Part shown: piece after piece, positions 26,032 through 40,123 of the stretch | Position numbering within the stretch: the stretch's first letter is position 1 | Layout of the letters: each line of letters begins with the position of its first letter | Assembly: GCF_015356785.1 (NCBI RefSeq) | Contig: NZ_JAAEJV010000008.1 | Span: 1-49,832, forward strand | From: Candidatus Neptunochlamydia vexilliferae | Lineage (GTDB): Bacteria > Chlamydiota > Chlamydiia > Chlamydiales > Simkaniaceae | Direction of reading: 5' to 3' | DNA length: 49,832 nucleotides | The notes under the pieces: generated by a model | Database searches by the model: none | Told to the model about the DNA's origin: nothing | Seen by the model: only the letters and a program-made list of their open reading frames with translations | Position numbers and translations under genes: made by a program

Positions 26032-27029
26032 ATTTTATCCTCTGCTACTGCTGCGCAACAGCCTCCACAACAACAACAACCAGTAACACAGCAACAACAA
26101 CTTGAAAGACTTAAGCCTAATTTAGCAGTGCCTACTGAGCAGCTTTGGAATGCTTCTGGACAACAATCACACTCTCTTGCCAGCCCATATACCATAGGGG
26201 TTCGAGGAATCGCACATAGCACGTTAAGCCCAAGAGTGCTCACAGAACATGAAACGCAGTTTAAACATCCACAGAAATTATCTTCACAAGAATAACGATT
26301 TGAAACACAGACCTTCCCCCACGAACCGCAGCACGCTGGTTCCTCAAATTCAGGTTGAACTGAGATTGGATCATAACTACAATCAGGATCGATGCTGCCA
26401 CACATCAACTCTGACATTAAATAATCTATGCATTGTGGAGGATCTTTATTTAGCTTTGCATTTTTGATTCTTATATTTTCTTTAAACCGCACATATTTTT
26501 CGATTTCAGCTTCCCACTTTTTTTCTTTGGCACGCCTATTGGCCTCTTTAGTTCTAATCTTTTGATTATTTGTTCTTGGTTTTGCAAAAGTAGTATGCTT
26601 ATTCTTATCAAGTTTCATCGAACCAAAGTCCGTTTCAAGTCCAAGCTCTTTCAGAGTTTCTGCAACAGCATCATATTCCTCATCACTAAAGCTTGCCTGC
26701 TTAATAAGGTTAGATGAATTGGTAAGAGCTACAGCTTTACTGATAGTATTTATTCCATACGGCTTACTAATAGGCTTTGCCTGAGGGACATGGTTTTTAA
26801 GCTTTAAATTAGTGCTAGAAATTTTCTCTTGCTCAAAAACAACGTTAGATTTAGCTTTTTTCGTATCGTAATTACTCGCTTTACTGGCTTGTTTAAGGAC
26901 ATTTAAGTTTATTTTACCGGTACCGCTTTTCCCAAAACTAGCATTTGAGCTTTTGGTATTATCATACGGATCCATCTGCTGCACAGATGCTGTTAGTGAA
27001 AAAGGCTTTGAGTTGACTGATTTTCCCAT
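26028..27029 (-). CDS. Putative Cys-rich TOMM precursor with an unusually long leader
   Basis: 333 residues from ATG 27029, chosen because GGAGG lies six bases upstream; the frame is open further to a TTG. Residues 1-200 are Lys/Ser/Asn-rich and soluble. The last 130 are very Cys-rich (CC, CXC, CXXC). The final 24 residues (26031-26102 in DNA) contain CCCCVTGCCCCGGCC, ten Cys in fifteen, then AAVAEDKI. This resembles the streptolysin S core CCCCCTTCCFS. Two partial repeats are visible, SCSVSTLGLNVLC and SCSVGTAKLGLSLSSC. Family leaders are usually 20-60 residues, so 200-300 is unusual; a metal-binding protein is the alternative, but the overlap with the C gene and the adjacent B and D genes favour substrate or precursor function. 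Confidence 0.75.
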   Translation of the reverse strand: MGKSVNSKPFSLTASVQQMDPYDNTKSSNASFGKSGTGKINLNVLKQASKASNYDTKKAKSNVVFEQEKISSTNLKLKNHVPQAKPISKPYGINTISKAVALTNSSNLIKQASFSDEEYDAVAETLKELGLETDFGSMKLDKNKHTTFAKPRTNNQKIRTKEANRRAKEKKWEAEIEKYVRFKENIRIKNAKLNKDPPQCIDYLMSELMCGSIDPDCSYDPISVQPEFEEPACCGSWGKVCVSNRYSCEDNFCGCLNCVSCSVSTLGLNVLCAIPRTPMVYGLARECDCCPEAFQSCSVGTAKLGLSLSSCCCCVTGCCCCGGCCAAVAEDKI

Positions 27030-27127
27030 TAAATCCTCCAAGATAAGTTCTAATGAAGTTCAGCCTAAAAAGAAATTTGATAAAAATCAAGTAAAAAAAA
27101 GCTCAGTCAGCAATTGTATATGGCACT

Positions 27128-27244
27128 CTAAAATCGAGACCTATAGCGACTATAATGGTCCCATAAATTAGATCCATCTCCTAACTCTTTCTCTGCAATT
27201 TCCCAAAAAGAATCTCCTGGCTTCACAACATACTTACATGTCAT
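27128..27244 (-). CDS. 38-residue LysM-domain-like protein
   Basis: A small frame: ATG at 27244 preceded by TAGGAG nine bases upstream. The translation begins MTCKYVVKPGDSFWEIAEKE and continues through LGDGSNLW, which matches the peptidoglycan/chitin-binding LysM consensus (YxVKPGDxLWxIAxKxxGDG). The tail after it (DHYSRYRSRF) fits the second half of a LysM less well. It is upstream of the precursor gene by 98 bases on the same strand. It may be a single LysM peptide or a truncated remnant of a larger cell-wall-binding protein. Confidence 0.6.
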   Translation of the reverse strand: MTCKYVVKPGDSFWEIAEKELGDGSNLWDHYSRYRSRF

Positions 27245-27278
27245 TTTCAAACTCCTAGATTAAAAATTGTTTACAACC

Positions 27279-27305
27279 AATATAGTTTTTTTTAATTTTT
27301 TGCAA
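27279..27305 (-). promoter_or_regulatory. Possible promoter for the LysM/TOMM operon
   Basis: TTGCAA (27300-27305) and TATATT (27279-27284), spaced 15 bases apart on the minus strand, lie upstream of the LysM start. The A-rich spacer and short spacing make this tentative. Confidence 0.3.
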
Positions 27306-27380
27306 AGAAATATTTTTCATTGCGAAAGCTGTCGAAAATCCAATTCTTGAACTTGTTTGGGTATAACTTTGCTCTGACAG

Positions 27381-27408
27381 AAAAAAGAGCTGCAACTGCA
27401 GCCCTTTT
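27381..27408 (-). terminator. Intrinsic terminator after rpoC
   Basis: On the minus strand, GGGCTGCA-GT-TGCAGCTC forms a stem with one G-T pair, flanked by A4 upstream and T6 downstream, about 30-57 bases past the rpoC stop. It should end the rplK-rpoC transcript before the LysM/TOMM genes. Confidence 0.75.
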
Positions 27409-27437
27409 GCTTTTAAGAGTGTGTCGACATTCGGAGG

Positions 27438-30400
27438 TTAATAGTCTGAGAAGGCGAAGTCGAGGATATCCTCTTCTTCGGCGTCGACGAGCTTCTTGAC
27501 CCGCTTCTCGTAGTCTTGGTAGCCGGTTCCTCCTGGGATCATGTGCCCCATAATGAGGTTGGCTTTGAAGTCGAGAAGATAGTCGGTCTTCCCTTCGCAG
27601 GCAGCGTCGGCAAGGACACGGGTCGTCTCCATAAAGGCCGAGGCCGATACGAACGACTCGGTGCCAAGCGAGGCCTTGGTAATCCCGAGTAGGACAGGGG
27701 CTGCCTGGGCAGGCTTTCCTCCCTCTTCGATCACCTTGGTGTTCTGCTCGTGGAAGGTCTTCTTGCCCACATTTTCTCCATAGAGGAAGGTGGTATCGCC
27801 GGGATCGGTAATCCGGACCTTCTGGAGCATCTGACGGACGATGATCTCGATATGTTTGTCGTTGATGTCGACCCCTTGGAGGCGGTAGACTTCTTGGACC
27901 TGGTTCACGAGATACTTTTGAAGTTCGCGCACCCCGCAGATCTCGAGGATCTCTTGGGGAACAACAAGGCCGTCGGTGAGCTGCTGCCCCTTGACCACCA
28001 TGTCGCCTCTTTGGACGATCAAGTGCTTGGTCAAAGGAATAAGGTGCTCTTCTTCCATGCCGGTGTCTTCATCTTTAACGACAACGATCCGCTTGCTCTT
28101 CTGGACTCCTTTGAAGTCGACGACTCCATCAAGTTTGGCGATTTCAGCGGCGTCGCGAGGACGGCGCGCTTCAACAAGCTCAGCGACACGGGGAAGACCT
28201 CCGGTAATATCCTTTGTCTTGATCGCTCCACGTGGCAGACGGGCCAGAAGATCTCCTGCAGAGACCTCCTCTCCTTCGGCTACTGAAATGATCGCTCCTG
28301 ATGGAATTGCATAGGTTCCGATAAGCTCCTCACACCCTTTATCCGCATAGATGATGATCTGGGGGTGAAGCTCTCCACGGTGTTGGCGGACGACAAGCTC
28401 GGTCTGACCGGTTTGCTTGTTCACATCACGGAGGACGGAAATTCCTTCCACGAGGTCTTCATACTTCACAAATCCAGGCTTTTCACAGATAATGGGGATG
28501 TTGTGCTGCTCCCAAAGACCGACACGCGCTTTCTTCTTCACCTTGCTTCCATCTTCGAGGTGGATCTGTGCACCTAGCTCGATGGTAAAGGATTGAAGGG
28601 GTTCGATCGATTTGGTGCTGAGGAGCTTTTTGTACTCTTCAAGGGTCCGTCCTTCATCTTTGACGATGTGGACAAAGCCATTTTTGTTCAGCGCCAACCA
28701 CTTGCCTTCTTTGTTGCGGACGGTGCGGAGATCGGTATAGATCACGATTCCTTCCTTTTCTGCAATCATATCGGGAGTGGCGTGGGCCGAGGCAATTCCT
28801 CCCAAGTGGAAGGTCCGCATCGTCAGCTGTGTTCCAGGCTCTCCAATCGACTGGGCAGCAATGACTCCGACCGCTTCTCCCTGTGCCACCTTTCGTCCAT
28901 TGGCAAGGTTGGTTCCGTAACAACGGGCACACACCCCACGACGGGCTTCACAGGTAAGGGTAGAACGGATCTTCACCGTTTCAATTCCGGCATCGTCGAT
29001 CGCTTCAGCTTGCTTGGCTGTAAGAATGTCTCCAGCCTTAGCTAAGAGCTTGGTTTGGTCTCCTGGCATGTAGATGTCGTCACAGACGGTACGGCTGTAG
29101 AGACGATCTTTAATGGGGAGAAGTTCTTCCTGCCCTTGCTTAATGGCGGAAACTTCAATGCCGTTGAGGGTTCCACAATCATCTTCGGTGACAAGAACAT
29201 CTTGGGCAACGTCCACGAGACGGCGGGTCAGATATCCGGAGTCAGCTGTCTTGAGGGCCGTATCGGCAAGACCTTTACGGGCACCGTGTGACGAGATGAA
29301 GAATTCAAGAACACTCAAACCTTCACGGAAGTTCGCTGTAATCGGAGATTCGATAATCTCACCAGAGGGTTTAGCCATGAGTCCTCGGAGGGCTCCAAGC
29401 TGTTTACCCTGGGATTTGTTTCCTCGCGCTCCTGAATCCATCATCAAATAGAGAGGATTGAGCAGCGTCCCTTCAGGTTCTGAGATCATCTTGAAGAATT
29501 CATCGGCAAGCATCTCGGAAACTTCGGTCCAGATATTGATGAGCTTTGACTTCCGCTCTCCTTCGGTGATGATACCATCTTCATACTGCTCAACAACAAG
29601 GGCGGCTTTTTTCTGGGTCTCTTCAATAATCTTTTGCTTATCTTTAGGGATGGCAATATCGGTCACTCCCATAGAAAGCGATGCTTTGGTTGCGTGGGCA
29701 AAACCCAGCCTTTTCAAGCTATCAAGGAAGCGGACACACATCTCAAGCCCAACACTTTTGTAGGTGCTTAAGACAAGCTCACTCATCTTCTTCTTTCGAA
29801 GAGCATAGTTTTGGAAACCGAGCTCTTCAGGAACAATCGTATTGAAGACAACGCGCCCTGGGGTGGTTTCAATCACTCCAGATTCTAGGCGCAGCTTGAT
29901 CTTCTCATGAATATGAAGACCTAAACCGTAATCATCAAAGCGTCCCTCTTTGGGAGCCTCTTTTTCATACCAGTTGTAACTTCCCGAGCCATAAAGGGCG
30001 TGAAGGACCTCTTCAGACGATCCAAAGACCTTGACAGGCTTCCCATGTTCTTCAGGGAAATAGATCGGATCGTGCATGAGATAGTAAAGGCCGAGGATCA
30101 TATCCTGTGAGGGAACTGCAGCCGGTTTTCCAGACGATGGCAAGAAGATATTATCAGGGGCCATCATTAGGAGCTTCGCTTCAAGCTGCGCTTCCACAGA
30201 AAGGGGGATGTGAACCGCCATCTGGTCTCCATCGAAGTCGGCGTTAAAAGCGCTACAGACAAGGGGGTGAATCCGGATCGCTTTTCCTTCGATCAGAACG
30301 GGCTCAAAGGCCTGGATTCCAAGTCTATGCAGGGTCGGCGCTCGGTTAAGAAGGACCGGGTGCCCTTTAATGATCTCTTCCAAGACATCCCAGACTTCAG

Positions 30401-31604
30401 GATCTCCCCTTTGGATCATCTTCTTTGCAGAGCGGATTGTATAGACAAGACCGCGCGCTTTCAGACGCTTCACGATGAAGGGTTCGAAGAGTTCGAGGGC
30501 CATCTTTTTCGGAAGACCACACTGGTTAAATTTGAGCTCTGGACCAACAATAATGACGGAACGTCCAGAGTAGTCGACCCGTTTACCGAGGAGGTTTTGA
30601 CGGAAACGGCCCTGCTTCCCCTTCAGCATTTCTGAAAGGGCTTTTAGGGGACGGTTTCCTGCTCCCATGACGGGGTGGCCATGCCGCCCGTTATCGAAGA
30701 GAGCATCGACAGCCTCTTGAAGCATCCGTTTTTCGTTTCGAATGATTACATCGGGGGTTTTGAGTTTTAGGATCGACTTTAAACGGTTGTTCCGGTTGAT
30801 GACACGACGGTAAAGGTCGTTTAAGTCAGAAGTTGCAAACCGCCCTCCATCAAGAGGCACAAGTGGTCTTAAATCGGGTGGAGTCACGGGAACACAAGAG
30901 ATCACCATCCAATCGGGGTTGTTCGGAGATGAAGCAAAGTTCTCAACGATCTTGAGCCGTTTTGCGAGCTTCATCCGCGCCTGCATCGAGCGGGTTTTTC
31001 GGAGCTTTTCTTTGAGCTCTGCCATTACCGCGGTGAGGTCTTCTTTTTCAAGAAGCTCTCGGATGGCGTCTCCACCCATGTTGACTTTGAAGGCCCCTTG
31101 CCCCCACTTTTCCTGCGCTTCGCGGAATTCGTGATCATTGAGCAGTTGCTTCACCTCAAGAGTTGTCTCTCCTGGGTCGGTGACAATATACTCTTCGTAA
31201 TAGATCACCCTTTCGAGGTCAGAGACCGACATCCCTAAGATGTTTCCGATCCGTGAGGGTTGTGTTTTGAAAAACCAGATGTGGACGACGGGAACAGCTA
31301 GCTCAATATGGGCCATCCGTTCGCGGCGAACCTTTGAGAGGGTCACCTCAACACCACAGCGGTCACAAACGATTCCTTTGTGTTTGATCTTTTTGTACTT
31401 TCCACACGCACATTCCCAGTCGCGAGTGGGTCCAAAGATCTTCTCACAGAACAGTCCCCCCTTTTCGGGTTTAAATGTTCGGTAGTTAATCGTTTCAGGT
31501 TTTTTGATTTCACCTCTTGACCATTCGTTACGGACCACATCATCCGATGCGATCTTGATCGTTAGTTTGTCAAATTGTGAATCATGAAATTCATCTTCGT
31601 GCAT
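27438..31604 (-). CDS. rpoC: RNA polymerase beta' subunit
   Basis: 1388 residues, full length. Visible landmarks are the N-terminal zinc site ([20 protein letters not shown]), the catalytic [12 protein letters not shown] motif, the trigger-loop/bridge region ([28 protein letters not shown]) and the second zinc site ([13 protein letters not shown]). Together with RpoB it forms the catalytic cleft. It follows rpoB by about 21 bases, in the usual order. The start has AGGAG-like sequence (TCCGGGGAG region) just upstream. It ends at the intrinsic terminator at 27381-27408. Nothing unusual for a chlamydial sequence, and no inteins or large insertions are visible. Confidence 0.98.
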   Translation of the reverse strand: MHEDEFHDSQFDKLTIKIASDDVVRNEWSRGEIKKPETINYRTFKPEKGGLFCEKIFGPTRDWECACGKYKKIKHKGIVCDRCGVEVTLSKVRRERMAHIELAVPVVHIWFFKTQPSRIGNILGMSVSDLERVIYYEEYIVTDPGETTLEVKQLLNDHEFREAQEKWGQGAFKVNMGGDAIRELLEKEDLTAVMAELKEKLRKTRSMQARMKLAKRLKIVENFASSPNNPDWMVISCVPVTPPDLRPLVPLDGGRFATSDLNDLYRRVINRNNRLKSILKLKTPDVIIRNEKRMLQEAVDALFDNGRHGHPVMGAGNRPLKALSEMLKGKQGRFRQNLLGKRVDYSGRSVIIVGPELKFNQCGLPKKMALELFEPFIVKRLKARGLVYTIRSAKKMIQRGDPEVWDVLEEIIKGHPVLLNRAPTLHRLGIQAFEPVLIEGKAIRIHPLVCSAFNADFDGDQMAVHIPLSVEAQLEAKLLMMAPDNIFLPSSGKPAAVPSQDMILGLYYLMHDPIYFPEEHGKPVKVFGSSEEVLHALYGSGSYNWYEKEAPKEGRFDDYGLGLHIHEKIKLRLESGVIETTPGRVVFNTIVPEELGFQNYALRKKKMSELVLSTYKSVGLEMCVRFLDSLKRLGFAHATKASLSMGVTDIAIPKDKQKIIEETQKKAALVVEQYEDGIITEGERKSKLINIWTEVSEMLADEFFKMISEPEGTLLNPLYLMMDSGARGNKSQGKQLGALRGLMAKPSGEIIESPITANFREGLSVLEFFISSHGARKGLADTALKTADSGYLTRRLVDVAQDVLVTEDDCGTLNGIEVSAIKQGQEELLPIKDRLYSRTVCDDIYMPGDQTKLLAKAGDILTAKQAEAIDDAGIETVKIRSTLTCEARRGVCARCYGTNLANGRKVAQGEAVGVIAAQSIGEPGTQLTMRTFHLGGIASAHATPDMIAEKEGIVIYTDLRTVRNKEGKWLALNKNGFVHIVKDEGRTLEEYKKLLSTKSIEPLQSFTIELGAQIHLEDGSKVKKKARVGLWEQHNIPIICEKPGFVKYEDLVEGISVLRDVNKQTGQTELVVRQHRGELHPQIIIYADKGCEELIGTYAIPSGAIISVAEGEEVSAGDLLARLPRGAIKTKDITGGLPRVAELVEARRPRDAAEIAKLDGVVDFKGVQKSKRIVVVKDEDTGMEEEHLIPLTKHLIVQRGDMVVKGQQLTDGLVVPQEILEICGVRELQKYLVNQVQEVYRLQGVDINDKHIEIIVRQMLQKVRITDPGDTTFLYGENVGKKTFHEQNTKVIEEGGKPAQAAPVLLGITKASLGTESFVSASAFMETTRVLADAACEGKTDYLLDFKANLIMGHMIPGGTGYQDYEKRVKKLVDAEEEDILDFAFSDY

Positions 31605-31625
31605 GAAATTTCTCCGGGGAGCTCC

Positions 31626-35399
<3,774 letters not shown>

Positions 35400-35430
35400 G
35401 GAAATGCCTCCATAAAGTGGTTGATACGTT

Positions 35431-35448
35431 TGCTCCTCACGTGGAGCA
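35431..35448 (-). promoter_or_regulatory. Short hairpin just upstream of rpoB
   Basis: TGCTCC-TCACGT-GGAGCA, a 6-bp stem with a 6-base loop, about 32 bases from the rpoB start codon. It lies outside the larger palindrome at 35472-35658. It may contribute to mRNA processing or attenuation; no function is shown. Confidence 0.35.
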
Positions 35449-35471
35449 TTTAATGCAAATGCGCAGGAGAA

Positions 35472-35658
35472 GAACCCTTATCTGAGAGGGTATTTGCAAA
35501 ATCATTCCGGTGATTTGAAAGGGATCTTTTTCCCCAGGAAACAGTTTTCGACTTACACAAACTCATGCAAGTTTGCTCCGATCTCCAAACATGTTTCCCC
35601 TGGAAAAAACCTCTCCTTTCCCCACCGAAAGCAATTTGAAAACACCCTCTAAGGATTC
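35472..35658. repeat. About 187-bp imperfect palindrome in the rplL-rpoB gap
   Basis: The two halves match inversely over most of their length: GAACCCTTA against TAAGGATTC at the ends, AGAGGGTATTTGCAAA against TTTGAAAACACCCTCT, TTTTTCCCCAGGAAACA against TGTTTCCCCTGGAAAAA, and the centre AAACTCATGCAAGTTT. The transcript between rplL and rpoB could fold into a long hairpin. E. coli has an RNase III site at the equivalent place, so processing is a reasonable guess. Confidence 0.65.
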
Positions 35659-35691
35659 TGCCCATCGGTTTATTCGTTAGTAAGGTAACAA

Positions 35692-36093
35692 TTAGACACC
35701 TTTAAGGGTAACCTTTGCACCTGCTTCAGTAAACTTCTTCTTAAGCTCTTCTGCTTCAGCCTTTGGAGCGCTCTCTTTAACGGGCTTAGGAGCTCCTTCA
35801 ACGAGTTCTTTTGCTTCTTTAAGGCCAAGTCCTGTTGCTTCTCGAACGAGCTTAATAGATGCGATTTTCTTGTCAGTAGGAACTTCTTCAAGGATCACTT
35901 GGAAGTCGGTTGCTTCTTCAGCAGCAGCTCCAGCGTCTCCTGCAGCAGGGGCAGCCATCATTACAGGAGCTCCAGCAGCAGGTTTTACATCCCAAACCTC
36001 TTGAAGGTGTTTGCTAAGCTTAGAAAGTTGTAAGACAGAAAGTCCACTTAACGTATCTGCAATTTGTTCAATATTTGCTTCTTGATTTGCCAC
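35692..36093 (-). CDS. rplL: Ribosomal protein L7/L12
   Basis: 133 residues. N-terminal dimerisation domain ([29 protein letters not shown]), an Ala/Pro-rich hinge ([23 protein letters not shown]) and the globular C-terminal domain ending ...[11 protein letters not shown]. Together with L10 it forms the GTPase-associated stalk that recruits elongation factors. It is encoded 17 bases after rplJ. The hinge carries more acidic residues than in E. coli but is within the family range. Confidence 0.96.
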   Translation of the reverse strand: MANQEANIEQIADTLSGLSVLQLSKLSKHLQEVWDVKPAAGAPVMMAAPAAGDAGAAAEEATDFQVILEEVPTDKKIASIKLVREATGLGLKEAKELVEGAPKPVKESAPKAEAEELKKKFTEAGAKVTLKGV

Positions 36094-36110
36094 GGTTATT
36101 TTCCTCAGGT

Positions 36111-36635
36111 TTATTGTTTTGATTCTTCTTTTTTAACTTTTTCATCTATGCAGCCAATGACATCTGACTGAAGCGCCTCAAAAAGAGAGACAATATCAGA
36201 AAGAGGTGCTTTAAAGAGGCCTAAAATTTGAGCTCTCATCTCGTCCATAGAAGGGAGCTCTGAAATCTCTTTCAGATCTTGAGGAGAACAGATCTTTCCC
36301 TCAAAAAGGCCTCCAAGGACGTCTAGGAGTTCGTCATTTGATTTTTTAAATGTGTAAACAGCCTTTGTAGTTGCTGCGACATCGTCACCAGAGTAAACGA
36401 TCGCGACATGCCCTTTAAGCATCTCTTTATCGATGGCAACTCCGGCTTCTTCTGCAGCTTTGAGAAAGACCCTCTTTTTAACAACAGAGAAGGCTCCACC
36501 GGTTTGGATCACCGAGCTTCTAAAGTCTGCTGTTAGGTTAGGATCCATCTTCTGATAGCTTGTTAGAACAAAAGCAGAGGACTGATCTAATTTTTCTTTA
36601 ATCTCATCTAAGAGAAACTGTTTTTCTTTTCGCAT
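36111..36635 (-). CDS. rplJ: Ribosomal protein L10
   Basis: 174 residues. It starts [19 protein letters not shown] and carries the usual stalk-base domain, then the C-terminal helix to which L7/L12 dimers bind. It forms the stalk base on 23S rRNA with L11 and represses its own operon in many bacteria. It follows rplA after about four bases and is followed by rplL. Confidence 0.95.
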   Translation of the reverse strand: MRKEKQFLLDEIKEKLDQSSAFVLTSYQKMDPNLTADFRSSVIQTGGAFSVVKKRVFLKAAEEAGVAIDKEMLKGHVAIVYSGDDVAATTKAVYTFKKSNDELLDVLGGLFEGKICSPQDLKEISELPSMDEMRAQILGLFKAPLSDIVSLFEALQSDVIGCIDEKVKKEESKQ

Positions 36636-36639
36636 ATTT

Positions 36640-37338
36640 TTAACCCAAAGCCATGGAGTTTAAGTCTACTTTAAATCCCGCTCCCATTGTTGATGAGATA
36701 AAGAGGGATTGCATAAATTGTCCCTTTGAGGTTGCCGGCTTCGATTTTGAGATGGCCGACAGGAGGGACTCAATGTTCTCGACGAGATTTTCCCTCGAGA
36801 AAGAGAGTTTACCAACAAAGTTATTAATGACGCCACTTTTATCGACTTTAAACTCAATTTTCCCTTTTTTGAGGTCTTCAACAGCTTTTTTCACATCGGT
36901 TGTGACTGTTCCAGCCTTAGGAGCTGGCATCAGACCTCGGGGGCCTAAAACCTTTCCGAGCTTTCCAACTTCACGCATCATGTCAGGGGTGGCGATCACC
37001 GCATCAAAGTCGGTCCATCCCCCCTTAATTTTTTCGATAAGTTCCTTATCGCCTGCCTCGTCAGCGCCTGCATCTAAGGCCTCTTTTGCCTTATCCCCTT
37101 TTGCTAGGACAACCACTCGAATGGTTTTTCCTGTTCCATGGGGGAGGAAGACGGTGCTCCGGACCTGTTGGTCTGATTTTTTCGGATCGACGCCCACCTT
37201 AAGAGCCACTTCGACCGACTCGTCGAACTTTGCAGAAGGTCCCTTTTTCAAGGTCTCTACCGCTTCAGCGAGCGTGTAGCTTTTGTTAGGCTCTAGGAGC
37301 TTTTGAATTTCTTTGTATCTTTTACTATGTTTTACCAT
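36640..37338 (-). CDS. rplA: Ribosomal protein L1
   Basis: 232 residues. The family blocks [47 protein letters not shown] and [19 protein letters not shown] are present. L1 binds the mobile L1 stalk of 23S rRNA and, in E. coli, represses the rplKA mRNA. It is placed between rplK and rplJ, in the standard order. Confidence 0.96.
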   Translation of the reverse strand: MVKHSKRYKEIQKLLEPNKSYTLAEAVETLKKGPSAKFDESVEVALKVGVDPKKSDQQVRSTVFLPHGTGKTIRVVVLAKGDKAKEALDAGADEAGDKELIEKIKGGWTDFDAVIATPDMMREVGKLGKVLGPRGLMPAPKAGTVTTDVKKAVEDLKKGKIEFKVDKSGVINNFVGKLSFSRENLVENIESLLSAISKSKPATSKGQFMQSLFISSTMGAGFKVDLNSMALG

Positions 37339-37351
37339 CTCTTTCCTTTCC

Positions 37352-37780
37352 CTAATCTAAGATATCGACTCCCATCGATCTTGCGGTTCCTGCAACAACT
37401 TGCATTGCTGCTTCATCGGAGTGAACGCGAAGATCTGGGCGCTTTTTTTCAGCTACTTTTTTGACCTGTTCTTTGGTCATTTTCCCTACTTTATCTCGGT
37501 TGGGAACGCCCGAACCCTTTTCGATGCCAAGCTCTTTCAAGATGAGGCGTGCCATTGGAGGCTGCTTGGTGACAAAGGTAAAGCTCTTGTCAGAAAAGAC
37601 AGAGATCTCAACGGGGAGGATATCCCCTGCCTTGTCCTGTGTTTTTGCGTTAAACTCTTTACAAAAGCCCATGATGTTCACCCCTGCCGCACCAAGCGCA
37701 GGACCGATAGGGGGCGCTGGGCTGGCTTTCCCCGCAGGGATTTGCAGTTTGATTTTCTTTTCTAGTTTCTTTTTTGCCAT
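37352..37780 (-). CDS. rplK: Ribosomal protein L11
   Basis: 142 residues. [36 protein letters not shown] is the characteristic N-terminal domain, which binds thiostrepton in other species, and [14 protein letters not shown] is the C-terminal end. It is part of the GTPase centre and required for RelA signalling in organisms that have it. It follows nusG after about 23 bases. Confidence 0.96.
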   Translation of the reverse strand: MAKKKLEKKIKLQIPAGKASPAPPIGPALGAAGVNIMGFCKEFNAKTQDKAGDILPVEISVFSDKSFTFVTKQPPMARLILKELGIEKGSGVPNRDKVGKMTKEQVKKVAEKKRPDLRVHSDEAAMQVVAGTARSMGVDILD

Positions 37781-37803
37781 GATCTTTCCTTATTCTGCTT
37801 CCC

Positions 37804-38364
37804 TTATTCTACTTCTGCATCTGCAGGAACTTCTTCCACCTGCCAAAATTCGAGGTCGTCGACCCGGGTATCTCTCCCAAAGATCGAGACCATTGCGCTG
37901 AGGCGCCCTTTCTCGTGACTGACCTCAAGTACTGTTCCTAAGAAGTTGACAAACACTCCATCGACGATCTTGACATGATCGCCAACTTTAAGCTTATGTT
38001 TGTAGGCCACTTCTCCTTTACGAGCTTGGAGGTCATGAAGCATCTCTGCCACTTCAGCATCATTTAAAGGAGCGGGCTCGCCACCTCCTAAGAAATCGAT
38101 CACTCCATTGGTCTCTTTGACATAGATCCACGACTCATCGGTCAGTTTCATCTTAACGAGTGCATAGCCGGGCCACAGCCGCTTTTCAGTGACTTTTTGT
38201 TCTCCCCGCTTGACCTCTGCCACATTTTCTGTGGGAACAATCACTTCCTGAACAAGATCGATCATCCCCGATGAGGCACGGTTTTCTTCAAGGTTTTTCT
38301 TTACCTTTTTTTCCTGCCCCGACATGACTTGGATGACAAACCACTGACCTTCTTCTGTACTCAA
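37804..38364 (-). CDS. nusG: Transcription termination/antitermination factor NusG
   Basis: 186 residues. The NGN domain (WFVIQVMSGQEKKVKKNLE, then EKRLWPGYALVKM) is followed by a KOW domain (LKVGDHVKIVDGVFVNFLGTVLEV). NusG binds RNA polymerase, affects pausing and couples transcription to translation or Rho. The gene abuts secE with a two-base gap, as in most bacteria. Confidence 0.96.
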   Translation of the reverse strand: MSTEEGQWFVIQVMSGQEKKVKKNLEENRASSGMIDLVQEVIVPTENVAEVKRGEQKVTEKRLWPGYALVKMKLTDESWIYVKETNGVIDFLGGGEPAPLNDAEVAEMLHDLQARKGEVAYKHKLKVGDHVKIVDGVFVNFLGTVLEVSHEKGRLSAMVSIFGRDTRVDDLEFWQVEEVPADAEVE

Positions 38365-38365
38365 C

Positions 38366-38638
38366 TTACGCTCCTATTAATCGCACGAGGTTGCCTATTC
38401 CATTTAGGACTAGGCGGATAAATAAATCGACCAGATAAATACCGAGTCCAAGAAAAAAGATTGCACCGATCACCACTTTCCCAAAGGAGACGAGGTCCTC
38501 TTTGGAGGTCCAAGAGACCCGCTTCATCTCCTCTTTCATTTCGTGGAGGAAGCTTCCCTTCTTCTTCGCCTTTTTGGCTTTGGCTGCTGCTAGTTGCTCT
38601 ATCTTTTGCGAAACCGTCATATCTGGCTTTTTCTTCAT
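38366..38638 (-). CDS. secE: Preprotein translocase subunit SecE
   Basis: 90 residues. The C-terminal part has the amphipathic helix FLHEMKEEMKRVSWTSKEDLVSFGKV and one transmembrane helix (VVIGAIFFLGLGIYLVDLFIRLVL), as in short SecE proteins. It clamps the SecY channel. The N-terminus is Lys/Ala-rich. It sits between tRNA-Trp and nusG, the classical position. Confidence 0.95.
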   Translation of the reverse strand: MKKKPDMTVSQKIEQLAAAKAKKAKKKGSFLHEMKEEMKRVSWTSKEDLVSFGKVVIGAIFFLGLGIYLVDLFIRLVLNGIGNLVRLIGA

Positions 38639-38659
38639 TGATTTCTAACTTTTCTTAAG

Positions 38660-38732
38660 CGAGTGCGGAGGGGATCGAACCCCCGACCTGCGACTTTGGA
38701 GATCGCTGCTCTACCATCTGAGCTACACACCC
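38660..38732 (-). tRNA. tRNA-Trp (anticodon CCA)
   Basis: Seven-base acceptor stem GGGTGTG/CGCACTC with discriminator G, D arm GTAGCTCAGATGGTAGAGC, anticodon stem GCGAT/GTCGC with loop CTCCAAA, T arm GGGGGTTCGATCCCC. The 3' CCA is not encoded. It lies between tuf and secE, matching the chlamydial order. Confidence 0.95.
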
Positions 38733-38778
38733 ACAATAAAGAGATCCTCCCGAAAGAGGACCTCTTCTCACTTCCGTT

Positions 38779-39963
<1,185 letters not shown>

Positions 39964-40051
39964 TGTAGTGTATCCTCCGCTTAGGCTCCAATCTTATAAA
40001 ATATGTTTAGTTTCTTATCTCTTAAGATCTCCTTAGACCTTAAGAATTCTC

Positions 40052-40123
40052 TGCCCAGAATAGGAATTGAACCTACGACCTTTTGCTTACCATGCAAATG
40101 CTCTACCCCTGAGCTATCTGGGC
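40052..40123 (-). tRNA. tRNA-Thr (anticodon GGT)
   Basis: Acceptor stem GCCCAGA/TCTGGGC with discriminator A, D arm TAGCTCAGGGGTAGAGC, anticodon stem TTTGC/GCAAA with loop ATGGTAA (GGT, Thr), T arm TAGGTTCAATTCCTA. The 3' CCA is not encoded. It is located between infA and tuf. Confidence 0.95.

Noticed and set aside
26028..27029. Cys-rich protein read as a simple zinc-finger or metallothionein-like protein
   Set aside because: Position in the B/C/D operon and the SagA-like poly-Cys end fit a precursor better, though metal binding remains possible and is stated in the entry.
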